DNA of 64,000 bases from NCBI RefSeq assembly GCF_023091745.1, contig NC_068910.1:1214272-1278271 (forward strand), in the 5' to 3' direction. The number at the start of each line of letters is the position of its first letter. Within the stretch, counting starts at the first letter, position 1. The notes under the pieces are model-generated. The model was not told the DNA's origin, searched no databases, and worked only from the letters and a program-made list of their open reading frames with translations. This DNA is from Budorcas taxicolor (lineage: Eukaryota; Chordata; Mammalia; Artiodactyla; Bovidae). Shown here piece by piece: positions 33,640 to 44,143 of this stretch. The translations under genes were made by a program, and so were the position numbers.

Positions 33640-36600
33640 TTGCTCGCGGTCCTGGGTGGACACATCCCTGTGGGGTAACAGGTCGGCGGAGTTAGAATGA
33701 CCTCGGGCTTTTCCAAGACAAAATAAACTGTAAGCCACAGCCAGGGTGGCTTCCCATGTGCGCCTTTAAGCGCTGGCCCTCCAGAAAATAGCTGCTTGCT
33801 CTCTCTCTTTTTCCTTAAAAAGAAAAATATTGTTTCTTTGAACGTTTATTTTTCATTTTTTTTAATCAATGGAAATATGGTTTGCAGCCTTGTACGTACA
33901 ATGGCAGAGGTTAAAGAGTGTTGGGAAAGCAAAACAACCGCCTTCCAATTAAAAGCCACATGGGAGGGTTTCTGTTTGAAGCAAGGGGTCAAATGTATAT
34001 GCCGCCCCTTTCGCATCAGCGTAAAGATTACCGGGCTTAACTTTTAAAGCGTTTGAAGATGTGGGCTCAGGTGCCAGCCCTCGTCACGCGGTATTCCTTT
34101 TTTTCTGCAAGTTTGTGGTATTAGCCAAAGCAGGGACTTTCCAGGAGAGAAAAGAGGTGGTCTGCCTGCCTCCCTGGGGTCACAGTTCTGGCTGAACTCA
34201 GCCGTGTCTGCTCTTGTACAAGGATTTGCCTATTTTCAGCTCCTCCATGGTGTTTTCCCGGGGCAGCTTTCAAGGCTGGAGGACACGTCCTGGTGCCCAG
34301 CCCTCCTGCTCCCCTGCCCCCCAGATTCGGGGTCTCACAGCCTCCTTGTTCGCCTCAGCCTGGACATGCAGGTTTCAGGTGCCTCTGGGAGGGGACAGCC
34401 AAGCCCCCCGGGGAAGTGGGTGGTGCCCAGGTGTGGCCCGCCGCGGCTCTGGCAGCCCAGTGTGAGGCCGCTCCCGTCCCGCCGGCAGCACGCCTGGGCC
34501 GCGAGTGGTCACCCCACTCGCTCGGCGGCTGTTCCAGAGCGTGTGCTGCAGGAACGCCGGCACGAGGGTGGAGAGGCTGTGCTGGTGTCTCCCCTCCGCC
34601 CCGCCACAGGAAGCCGAGGGCTGGGGGTGCCGGACGTGAGGCCGGCCCCTCTGCGTGGCTGGGGCCGGCCGTGGGGGTCCAGGTGGAGCCTCCGAGAGCC
34701 GGCGGGAGGAGAATTGGGTTCCCAGACTTGGCCTGTGTGAGTCCCCCGCGTTTCACCTTTTCTAGTCACAGCACCCATCTTCCCAGGTGACTGTGTCCAC
34801 AGGACAGACGCAGCGTGCATGGTGGGCGTGTGAGCACGGCTGTCCCCTCGGGCCCATCCGTAGATCAGCGGCGTCTGACGCAGAATCTGACTGTGCCCGC
34901 CCTGCTGGAGCCTGGGGTGGCCTTCTCGCTTGTATCCTTGTGAAGCCCCTCTTCCGGCTTTTCTTAGCAGGGAGCCTGAGCTCAGGCTTTCAAAAGAGCC
35001 TCATGCCATGCTTCTCTAGGAACACAACTTGTGAAAAACGCCGGAACCCTCCACTTCCAGGGGAGACTGGTTTGTAAGGGGACGGAACGCTGCTTCTGCC
35101 TTGGGTGCTGAGCTGGTTTCCATCTTCAGTGCCCGAGGCAGGGTGGCGAGCAGGGAATGGTGCAGACGTTCCTTGGCAGTAATTTCCAGGCAGATTCTTG
35201 AATGCCATGTGTGCTTCGGGCCACCGTCAGCTCGTAACGGAGCAACACAGAGTGAGAATCCCTGCCGTGGAGACGCGAGCGGCGCCCCGCAGACGTGCGA
35301 TGGCACAGATAGGGAGCTTTCTGTGAGCGCAAGTTCCCCACGCTATCTGGAAAATTCAGATTGAATAGCCATTCTGAAGTACTCCCTTTTAAAAGAAGTC
35401 CTTCCACGAGCATTGCAGCCCGGGTAAATACCAGTAATTTTTACTTCCCTCTCCTTATCGGTGCCCCTGCTGCAATGCTCCTGCACAGCCTATCTGGTCT
35501 TTTCAAGTGAACATCAACTGATTAGTGTCAGCTTCCAACCTGAATTATGATCCGCCCTTCAAACCACAGGCTGCTTCCGCACCTCTGCCTCTGGAGCTGA
35601 TTGCCAATACTCCGCAGTACCGGGAGGCAGCCGCGGGTGGAGGGGACGTGCTGAAGTGTGGCCCCGGGCACAGAGGGCAGGGCTGTGTGCCCGCATGAGA
35701 GGGCACGGGGCCTGCCTGTGCCTCTCGGGTGGGCGAGGGGCTGCGTGGACCTGGGAATGCAGAGGAGGCTGGGAAAGTCTCCCTGCGGCCTGGAGGAGAT
35801 GCCCGCTGTGGCCTCTGCCCCCCTCCTGGGGTCTGCCCCCACGCCTGGGGGCTGCGCTGGGGGCGGCCGCTCTGAGACCTCACAGGCCTGGAGGGCAGAG
35901 GACGGAGCCGACGTCCCTGACCAGTTTCCCGCACGTCCTCCTCCTCTGCACCCAGTGTGCTCGGGGGCCTTCTCTCCTCCCGTAGTGCCGTCAGCTCAGC
36001 CCCAGGATGCCCAGGTTTGCAGCCAGTCAGGCTTTCTGGTTTGCAGACACGGTCACTGTGGGACCTCTGCGTGTCCTCCGGGCGGTCCGCGGCTGACCTC
36101 CCCGAGGGGCAGAGACTGCCGGGCAGGGCCCTGAGGCCACCAGGACTGAAAGGGGATTTTGGCTCTGGCGCTGGCTTGTTGTGTGACTGGCCGTTTGACT
36201 TTTCTGAACCCTTGTCTCTTCACACACTGCAGAAAGGAGTGGTGGCTCGTTAATGGGACTTGCCATTAGTGTCCTTGTGGCAGCCGTGGTACAGTCGGCT
36301 CCGACCTGGTGCCTTCCCTGCCAGGGGCGTGCAGACCAGCTCTGAGGGTCCGGCACGGGACACCCCGCCTCTGAGGGCTTGTGAGAGTCGAGCACCTCCT
36401 TCCCTCAGTGCTTCAGACAGTGGGAGCGAGCTCTGAAATTATGCAAGAGCTATGTTTCAAAGAAGGAAGTGAAATTCTTGCATTTTTTCAGGCAGAGAAG
36501 GGGAGGGAAAATAGATTCATTGTTTTGCTTGGCGGTTCCACAGGATGCAGGACCTAGCTGCACCGCACCCCCCCCCCCCAACAGTGGCATCATCGGCTGA

Positions 36601-37752
36601 CTTTCTTTCTCTTTCTCTTTCTCCCTCCCCCCGCTTCCTACGCAAACTGCAACAGAGCCCCGCTCTCCCCAGTGGGGCTCAGGCCCTGGCCTGGGACGGC
36701 TTCCCGCACTGGGGATGTGCCCGCACTGGGGATGTGCCGACGCTGGGCTATTTCCTCTCTGGTCTCCTGGTCAGCACCTCATGTGTGCTTGCAGAGGGGT
36801 GACCAGTGCTGGCCCCGGGCTGCTCTTGGGTCTTGCAAAGAGGCTCCCTGTCCTGGGGAGGGTACCATCCCTTGCGTGCGGCCAGGGCTGGGCGGGGGAG
36901 TGGACACGCACAGAAAGCTAGGGGCTGACTGCTGGGTCCTGGGAGCCGGGGGTCACAGGCCAGGCGGAGGGTGGCAGGCACCGGGGGAGGCTGTCTTGGG
37001 GGCCGTAAAGTCCAGCGCCCCCTCCCAGTCACACCTTTGCACAGCCCGGGCAGAGGAACAGGGCGCAAGTGGGAATTCCTCGGGGGCGGTGGCTGCTCAT
37101 AGCCTCAGTTTCCTCGTCTTCAAGATGAGGAGTCACGGCGCGGGCTCTGTGAGGCTCCACAGATAAGCCTTCGCCCTTATCTCAGCGCACGACTCTTGAG
37201 ACTGACAGAGTTCTCTGCAACCTACGAGGTCTCAGCAAGTGGCGTTAGCTACTAGGACTGCAGCTAAGTATGATATGATGTTTTAATTTTTAAGAGACAT
37301 TTCATGTAAAAATAAACCATTTGTCAGAAGTCTCCTTGTATCTGGTGGGAAAGAAAGGCCGGTGGATGGCATCTGACATGGCGGGAATGTAAGATTGTCA
37401 GTCTGCTTTGTCGTCGGCCGTAATGTCATTGGGGAGAAGCTGGATTGGCCCACGAAGTACAAGCGCTTCGCCGTGTGGATCTGGCTGTAAACCTGTAAGG
37501 TAGTTGGAACTGGGAGGAGGAAGAGCCCACAGCGGGAAAGAGGCCCGGGAAGCAGGAGAGACGTGGACGTTTGTTAGAAAGCAGTGTGTTCTGTCTGCCA
37601 GGAGAGGCCGGGCTGCCGGAGGCCCTCGCTCGTCCTGCCCCTGCTGCATGCGAGCGGACCCAAAATACGTGATGGGGAATGAGCTGTCTTTAAAGTGACC
37701 TGGGCCTCCCCGCGGCAGGAGAAGGACACGGAACTCACATTAGCACGGGCGG

Positions 37753-37900
37753 GAGCATGGAGCAGCTTAGAAAGCATGAGGTTTCGAGCCTGAGAAGCTG
37801 AATTTGAGCCGTTAGCTGTGTGACCTTGGACAGATTCCGCGACTTCCTGGGGCCTGGACTTCCGGTTGGCAAAATAGGAAAGAGTCGTCCTAAGGAAGAG
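37753..37900 (+). repeat. MIR SINE, sense
   Basis: Landmarks in MIR order: gcatggagcagcttagaaag, gagcctgagaagctgaattt, gccgttagctgtgtgacctt and ggacagattccgcgacttcc, ending with ttggcaaaataggaaag. Diverged but ordered. Confidence 0.7.
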
Positions 37901-40039
37901 AAGAAACGAAGCTGGTGCGGGATGAGCGTTCTGTAAACGGTGTTCTTGGGAGCATTGCTCCCCCAGCGGCAGGCCCAGTCTCTGTGGCCGTGGGCGTGGG
38001 CTTCCCTGAAACGCTCTGGTTCCTTCTGTAAACGAATACCTGGACCATCAGTTCAGTGTCGAGGGAGGCTTGTAGGTGAGTTCACATGACTCAGCCTTGC
38101 TTGGAAAGTTCTTTTCGTTAACTGCTGATTTTAGTACCAGGACAGAAGGCTCTTCAGAGCCTGATGTGCTTGAAACCTGAGCTCAGCCTGTGTGTACACC
38201 TGGGGGAAAATTCAGAAAATTCAGGTTTTTCCAAAGACTGGATGGGGTGCCCTTCTTTCACTTGGGGAAACAATTTCCCCCCGAGTTTACTGTTTATTTG
38301 GGGGACATGTATGTTTCCCAATATATCCAATATAATACATAATATTGATGTATTTTAAAGTTTTCGAGCTAACAAACATTAACCCTTTATGAGGGTTTTT
38401 AAATGGCCTTGCTGATTTTCTGTTTCCCCCAGATTTGCATGAGTGAAATTTCTGGAAGCTCTGTCTGCCTGGCCGGGCAGACCACACCTCCGAGTGGCCC
38501 CCGGGTAGCCAGTCTCACTGCAGCGAACTGAGAGCCTGCGCACTGTCCCTCTGCCACGGTGCAGGTGGCTGAGGCCACGGGCGGCTGTTACGGTGTAGAG
38601 GTTTGTGTCTTGGAGAAGCGGGCTCCAGTTTGTGTTTATAAACAGGAAGGTTGATCTGCGAGGAGGTGAACGAAGTGTCCAGAAGGGACAGGGCACGTGG
38701 CACTTCCAGGGCTTGTTTGTAGGCGTCACGCCGTGAGCCGTGCATAGCTGTTCTTGGTGTAGATGGTCAGTGTCCGGGTCTCCAGAGGGGCTGCCCACAG
38801 ATGCGTGGCCCTCGAGAGCGGATTTCAGGCTCGGGAGGGGTCGATGTGTGCCTGGACACCCCGGGCCGAGCAGGGTGCGCCCAGCCCATAGGGCTGAGTC
38901 GGGGTCCCCGGGACCCACACGACTCGGGCCTTCAGGCCTCTGTTACAGAGCGACTGGACTCTGGGGTTGTTTTAAAGGAGAGTCTCTTGGGCAAATGAGA
39001 AGTATGAAAACTGTCTTCTTTCCTTCAATGGAAACTTTTAAACATTTTTGCCCCGTGATCTTTTCAGCATATGAAGTGAAACTGGAAGCAGTCTTCATAA
39101 GTAACTTATATTTGGGGGCTGAGAAGCACGAAAAATTCAGCTTCTGAAGATGACTCTTCACCGGAAGTCAGCAGCACCCAAACTGACCGTGCGGCGAACG
39201 TTCTCTGAGCCGTGACCGCGGTACCTCAGCTGTATTCAGACTCGAGCTAGCTCAGCGGTGGCGTTTCTAACTGGCTGTCTGGAGGTAGCTGCGTCCGGGG
39301 GCCGGCGTGTTGGGAGAGGCGGCACACAGACTTCCAGTTCAGAGACACACCTTGCTTTCCCGTGAAGCTCATCACTGTGCAGCTTCCCAAAGTCTTTCCT
39401 GAGGAACAACTGTGATCGCAGAAGCCCAGGACCCGAGCCGAGCAAGACTGGCCTCCCGCTTCTCTACCTTGCGGCTCGCAGACCTCCTTTCTTTACCAGG
39501 CCCAGAAACTGCTTCTCAGTGATAGCTCTGCCTTCTTATGCTGAATCTCCCAACCCCTGCTGTTGTTACTGGAATTGTTATTTTCCTGGAAAAACTCTTG
39601 CTGAACCAGCATGAGTCTCCGCGAGAGAAGATGCCGCAGGGCATTTTGGCCCAGTGCACGTGAAGCCGCGCCGGGAGTGGGCCTGGGTTTGCGGGTATTT
39701 GCACCTCGCGGCCGGGAGGAAGACTTGCTTTCACAGCCTGGAAGGGCAGCCGTGAATCCCAGTTCCGGGGGATGCCAGTGAGCATACCAGCTTGTTCCAG
39801 TGTAAGGAAAGGAAGCCCTTGGTCCTGTTTGAGTCTCTGGGATGAATGGGGCCTATTTCTGATTCCGACTTGACGGAGGCAGTCTCTCTGTTTCCCCAAG
39901 TGCCGCTTCCCAGGGTGAACAAAACATGTTCTGTGCACAAGAAACGTGAGATGCCGGCGGCACGGGGGAGGAGGGGGAGAGGAAGCTGTTTGCAAAACTA
40001 CTTAAAATAAATTTGAGGGGTCAAACATGGAACACAGTT

Positions 40040-40830
40040 GCCAAAGAGAAAGGAAACAACGCCTTAGGTCAGTTCAGCTGAGTAGCTGGGCATTCACATT
40101 GGCCGGAGGACTGAGTATGTCTTACTAATCAGATACAATCAGCCCAGATAATATTTGTATATCTGAAGCTCGATCTCATTGCCTGTACGTCAGGGAAATT
40201 AACCTAGCGGGGCACGTTTCTGAGTGCGGTGATTTAGACGAACAGACACCGCTCGGAAGAGATGTGGGCTGTGTCCCTCGTCATCCGAAGTGTTCAGACC
40301 GGGGTCTACAGTGTGCCTGTCAGCCCTGGGCCGCGCAGAGGGGCTGGCTGGCGTTAGCACTTCACTGAAAAGCGATCGGTACTTCTAAATTAAACATGCA
40401 GAGTTATCTTCATGAGGCATTGAATGGAGGTTGCTGTATTATTGAATTTGGCCCACAGTTTAGCCAGTTCAGCAGGGTTTGGGGGTGTCTGAAGCAAATT
40501 AATATGCGAGTGCATTTGAGTCAGCAAGGTAGGAGATTACTGTCTTATCAGGACAAAAAAACTCCTTCCCCACGACCCACACTTTTCAGGAGGTGGATGA
40601 AACCTGTTGTTTGAGGTTCCCATCTAAGAGTGACAACTTCACATTGCAGATTTTAACCAGGAAAACGCACACGATGGAATAATTGCATTAAACGGGGGAA
40701 ATTGCTCTCTTATCTGCATGATATATGGCATGGAGGAAGCCTAGGTTTTGGGGGGAGGTTGTTGTTTTGGTTTTGCTTATATAGGTCAGGAGAAAACTTC
40801 ATTTTCTTTGTTATAAAAAAACTGAGGTGG
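40040..40830. promoter_or_regulatory. AT-rich candidate enhancer with GATA and NF-E2-type motifs
   Basis: Within a GC-rich intron this block carries an NF-E2/AP-1 type TGAGTCAGCA (40517-40526) and a GATA site CTTATCA (40544-40550) 17 bp apart. It also has a second GATA site CTTATCT (40709-40715) and an AGATAA (40147-40152). I recognise no repeat in it. GATA plus NF-E2 spacing of this kind is typical of erythroid/megakaryocytic enhancers. GATA2 is a known neighbour of EEFSEC in mammals, though it is outside this window. Confidence 0.4.
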
Positions 40831-41432
40831 TCCAAGCACCTGAACTTGCTTCATCCCGTAAGGCCGAGTGTGATTCTGTCTCTGCATCCTCTAACCTGGC
40901 CCGGCGCCCTCAGCTGCCGTGGTTTCCTGAGCCTGATGGCCCGCCTGCTTCCCGGATCAGCCCCAGCCCCTATCCAAGGCAGCCCCTCACACCCACCTCC
41001 CAGCCGGCACGACCTGTTTCTCATGGACACGGAGCCTTGCACATGAGGCTGTGCGGTCCGGGGTCGGGCGTCCCTCACCGTAGTCCCCTGTCTTTAAAAC
41101 GGGAAAGTGAGGCCTTGCAGAGGGGTGAGGAGGAGCGTGTGCCTGGGGAGCTGACACTGCGGGTGGCCCGGCAGCCCCGCCCCAGACCTATAGAGCGGAG
41201 AAGCTGCTGAACTGGGCCAGGAGGGGAGGCCTGTGATGGGGCTGGAGCTGGGGGTGCAGCCGCCGCGGCTCAGGGAGCTGGCGGGTCACTGCTCCACATC
41301 GCAGCCTGATTCTCGAAGGCGGGAGGCCTGGTACAGCAGGACGCTTCAGTCTTTCAAAGTCACTTATGACTTTAGAGCAAAATGAAGAGAAGGGATCCCA
41401 GGGCGGCGACAGCCTTCAGTTCTGTGTTTTCT

Positions 41433-41712
41433 GTGGAGCCCTCTCCTTCTGGGAGCTCCAGCCTGACCGTCTGCCTAACTCGGACCTGGTGGAGCCCTCT
41501 CCTTCTGGGAGCTCCAGCCTGACTGTCTGCCTAACTGGGACCTGGTGGAGCCCTCTCCTTCTGGGAGCTCCAGCCTGACCGTCTGCCTAACTGGGACCTG
41601 GTGGAGCCCTCTCCTTCTGGGAGCTCCAGCCTGACCGGCTGCCTAACTGGGACCTGGTGGAGCCCTCTCCTTCTGGGAGCTCCAGCCTGACCGGCTGCCT
41701 AACTGGGACCTG
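41433..41712 (+). repeat. 56-bp minisatellite, five copies
   Basis: Units start at 41433, 41489, 41545, 41601 and 41657, each beginning gtggagccctctccttctgg and ending gcctaactgggacctg (with minor substitutions: accgtc, actgtc or accggc, and one ctcgg). All five have exactly the same length. A sixth start at 41713 diverges after gtgga. The period is not a multiple of three. Confidence 0.97.
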
Positions 41713-42790
41713 GTGGAAGGTGATTCTCCCCTTTCCAGGGCCTGAGCTCCGCTCAAAGCGTGCAGCCCCAGCCACGTGGGGACGCTTGGGGACATGGTCC
41801 CGGCACTCACGGCCGGCCTGCCATGTCCTTCACGTGGGAGACGTGGGCCGCGTTCCGGGCACACGTGGGTGGTGGCCCCTCCCTGGCACCGGGCCGCAGG
41901 GCTCCCTCTGGGCCCTTTCTGCTGCAGATGAAGGGTGCGGTGCCGGCCAGGACCGCGGTCACGTTGCAGCCCCAGCCCTTGCCGTGCGGAGCTCACTCTG
42001 TGTCTGCCCGCTTGCCTGCCGCCCTCCACCAGGACTTGCGCTCCGGCCGACATTCCTCCCAGCGGACCACGCTTGGCAGACCGTGCGCTTTCTGAGCACC
42101 CTGCTGTGTTTTCAGCCATGGTCCTCGGTTCTCAAGGGGTCCTCCTGCAAGCCTCCAGCCTGATTTCAGATTTGAGGGGGGAAACAGCACACGCACAAAG
42201 CAGAGCAAGAGCCTCGATGCAAAATGGAAGTGGGACCTGGCGGCAGCCAGCGGGCTTGTGATCGGGTGGGAAGCGTCTCTCCTCTGACACGTCTGTCTTG
42301 GAGGAGTGTGCTGGCCCGGCACGGCCTGTCCCCTGGACCCCGACCCGGCCTGGCGGGGGGTGGGGGGCGGCTCCCTACCCTCAGGAAGGTCCGAGGAGTG
42401 AGAGGTGACCGTGAGCACTGCAGGGCTGGCGTGGTCGACTCCTATGTGGTTTGTTGGTTGAGTCTGCGGACGGCGGCTGACGGTCACAAAGCTGCTGCTG
42501 AGTCCCTGCTCCGCTCCGCGGTCCCCACTGATCCCTGCAAGATTTCGGGGAGGAAAGTTTGTGTTTGCTGTTGGTTTTTAATAAATGAAAAAGAGACGAC
42601 TCAGAGGGTGCCCCACAGTATACAGTGGGAAAGTGACGGATCCAGAGGTTTTACGAAAGGTGCTCTGTTTTCCTTTAGGCGCCTCACACCCGTGGAGGGA
42701 AGCACACGGGGCCTGGAGGGTGCAGGGGCAGGACGTCCTCTGGCCTCATGTCTGGGAGCTGCCCTGGGGTGACGCTGCTCACTGTCCCTC
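41713..42790. other. Unique spacer between two minisatellites
   Basis: GC-rich intronic sequence with no supported gene or recognised repeat. Bases 42555-42660 are locally AT-richer. Confidence 0.5.
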
Positions 42791-44050
42791 GTGGAATTGG
42801 GGTGCCCTCTGCCCCTGTGCACATGGGTCCTGGGGTGTGGAATCGGGGTGCCCTCTGCCCCTGTGCGCGTGGGTCCTGGGGTGTGGAATCGGGGTGCCCT
42901 CTGCCTCTGTGCGTGGGTCCCGGGGTGTGGAATCAGGGTGCCCTCTGCCCCTGTGCATGTGGGTACCGGGGTGTAGAATCAGGGTGCCCTCTGCCTCTGT
43001 GTGCATTAGTCCCGGGGTGTGGAATCGGGGTGCTCTCTGCCTCTGTGTGCATTAGTCCCGGGGTGTGGAATCAGGGTGCCCTCTGCCCCTGTGCATGTGG
43101 GTACCGGGGTGTAGAATCAGGGTGCCCTCTGCCTCTGTGTGCATTAGTCCCGGGGTGTGGAATCAGGGTGCCCTCTGCCCCTGTGCGCGTGGGTCCCGGG
43201 ATGTGGAATCAGGGTGCCCTCTGCCCCTGTGCGTGTGGGTCCTGGGGTGTGGAATCGGGGTGCCCTCTGCCTGTGTGCACGTGGGTCCTGGGGTGTGGAA
43301 TCGGGGTGCCCTCTGCCTCTGTGTGCGGGGGTCCCGGCGTGTGGAATCGGGGTGCCCTCTGCCCCTGTGCGCATGGTCCCGGGGTGTGGAATCGGGGTGC
43401 CCTCTGCCTCTGTGTGCGTGGGTCCCGGGGTGTGGAATCGGGGTGCCCTCTGCCTCTGTGCGTGGGTCCCGGGGTGTGGAATCAGGGTGCCCTCTGCCCC
43501 TGTGCATGTGGGTACCGGGGTGTAGAATCAGGGTGCCCTCTGCCCCTGTGTGTGTGGGTCCCGGGGTGTGGAATCGGGGTGCCCTCTGCCTCTGTGCGTG
43601 GGTCCCGGGGTGTGGAATCAGGGTGCCCTCTGCCCCTGTGCATGTGGGTACCGGGGTGTAGAATCAGGGTGCCCTCTGCCTCTGTGTGCATTAGTCCCGG
43701 GGTGTGGAATCGGGGTGCCCTCTGCCTCTGTGCACGTGGGTCCTGGGGTGTGGAATCGGGGTGCCCTCTGCCTCTGTGCGCGGGGGTCCCGGCGTGTGGA
43801 ATCGGGGTGCCCTCTGCCCCTGTGCGCATGGTCCCGGGGTGTGGAATCGGGGTGCCCTCTGCCTCTGTGTGCGTGGGTCCCGGGGTGTGGAATTGGGGTG
43901 CCCTCTGCCTCTGTGCGTGTGGGTCCCGGGGTGTGGAATCCGGGAGTTCTCTGCCCCTGTGCGTGTGGGTCCCGGGGTGTGGAATCCGGGAGTTCTCTGC
44001 CCCTGTGCGTGTGGGTCCCGGTGTGTGGAATCAGGGTGCCCTCTGCCCCT
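42791..44050 (+). repeat. VNTR-like minisatellite, about 28 copies of a 43-46-bp unit
   Basis: The core ggtgccctctgcc followed by a variable CCTGTGCGYGTGGGTCC-type segment and gggtgtggaatc repeats about 28 times. Variants are recognisable: gtaccggggtgtagaatcag units at 42963, 43101, 43512 and 43648, attagtcccg units, gtcccggcg units at 43331 and 43786, and ggagttctctgcc units near the right end. The array has no in-frame stop over long distances on both strands, which creates large spurious open frames. Copy number is likely polymorphic. Confidence 0.97.
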
Positions 44051-44143
44051 GCTTTCTGAGGACCGCCCCCAGCCGTCAGACTCTGCCCCTGCTTTCTGAG
44101 GATGCCCCGCTCAGCCGTCAGTCCCTGCCCCTGCTTCCTGAGG
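44041..44143 (+). repeat. 40-41-bp tandem repeat, three copies
   Basis: The string ctgcccctgctttctgagg occurs at 44043 and 44083, and with one change (gcttcctgagg) at 44124. Units share an agccgtcag segment. It abuts the large VNTR and its first unit is fused to the last VNTR unit through the shared ctctgcccctg. Confidence 0.9.

Larger units (their letters stand above)
32867..41432. other. EEFSEC intron 1 segment with AT-rich islands
   Basis: Mostly unique sequence without a supported gene. MIR relics are visible near 37105-37150 (tagcctcagtttcctcgtct) and 37753-37900 (listed). AT-rich blocks of probable regulatory interest lie at 33240-33400, 33700-34060, 38160-38420, 39000-39140 and 40040-40830. 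A short 18-bp direct repeat (gcactggggatgtgcc) sits at 36705-36740. Confidence 0.5.

Noticed and set aside
41433..41712. Regular direct repeats that might suggest a CRISPR array
   Set aside because: The units are contiguous with no unique spacers, and the window is mammalian. It is a minisatellite.
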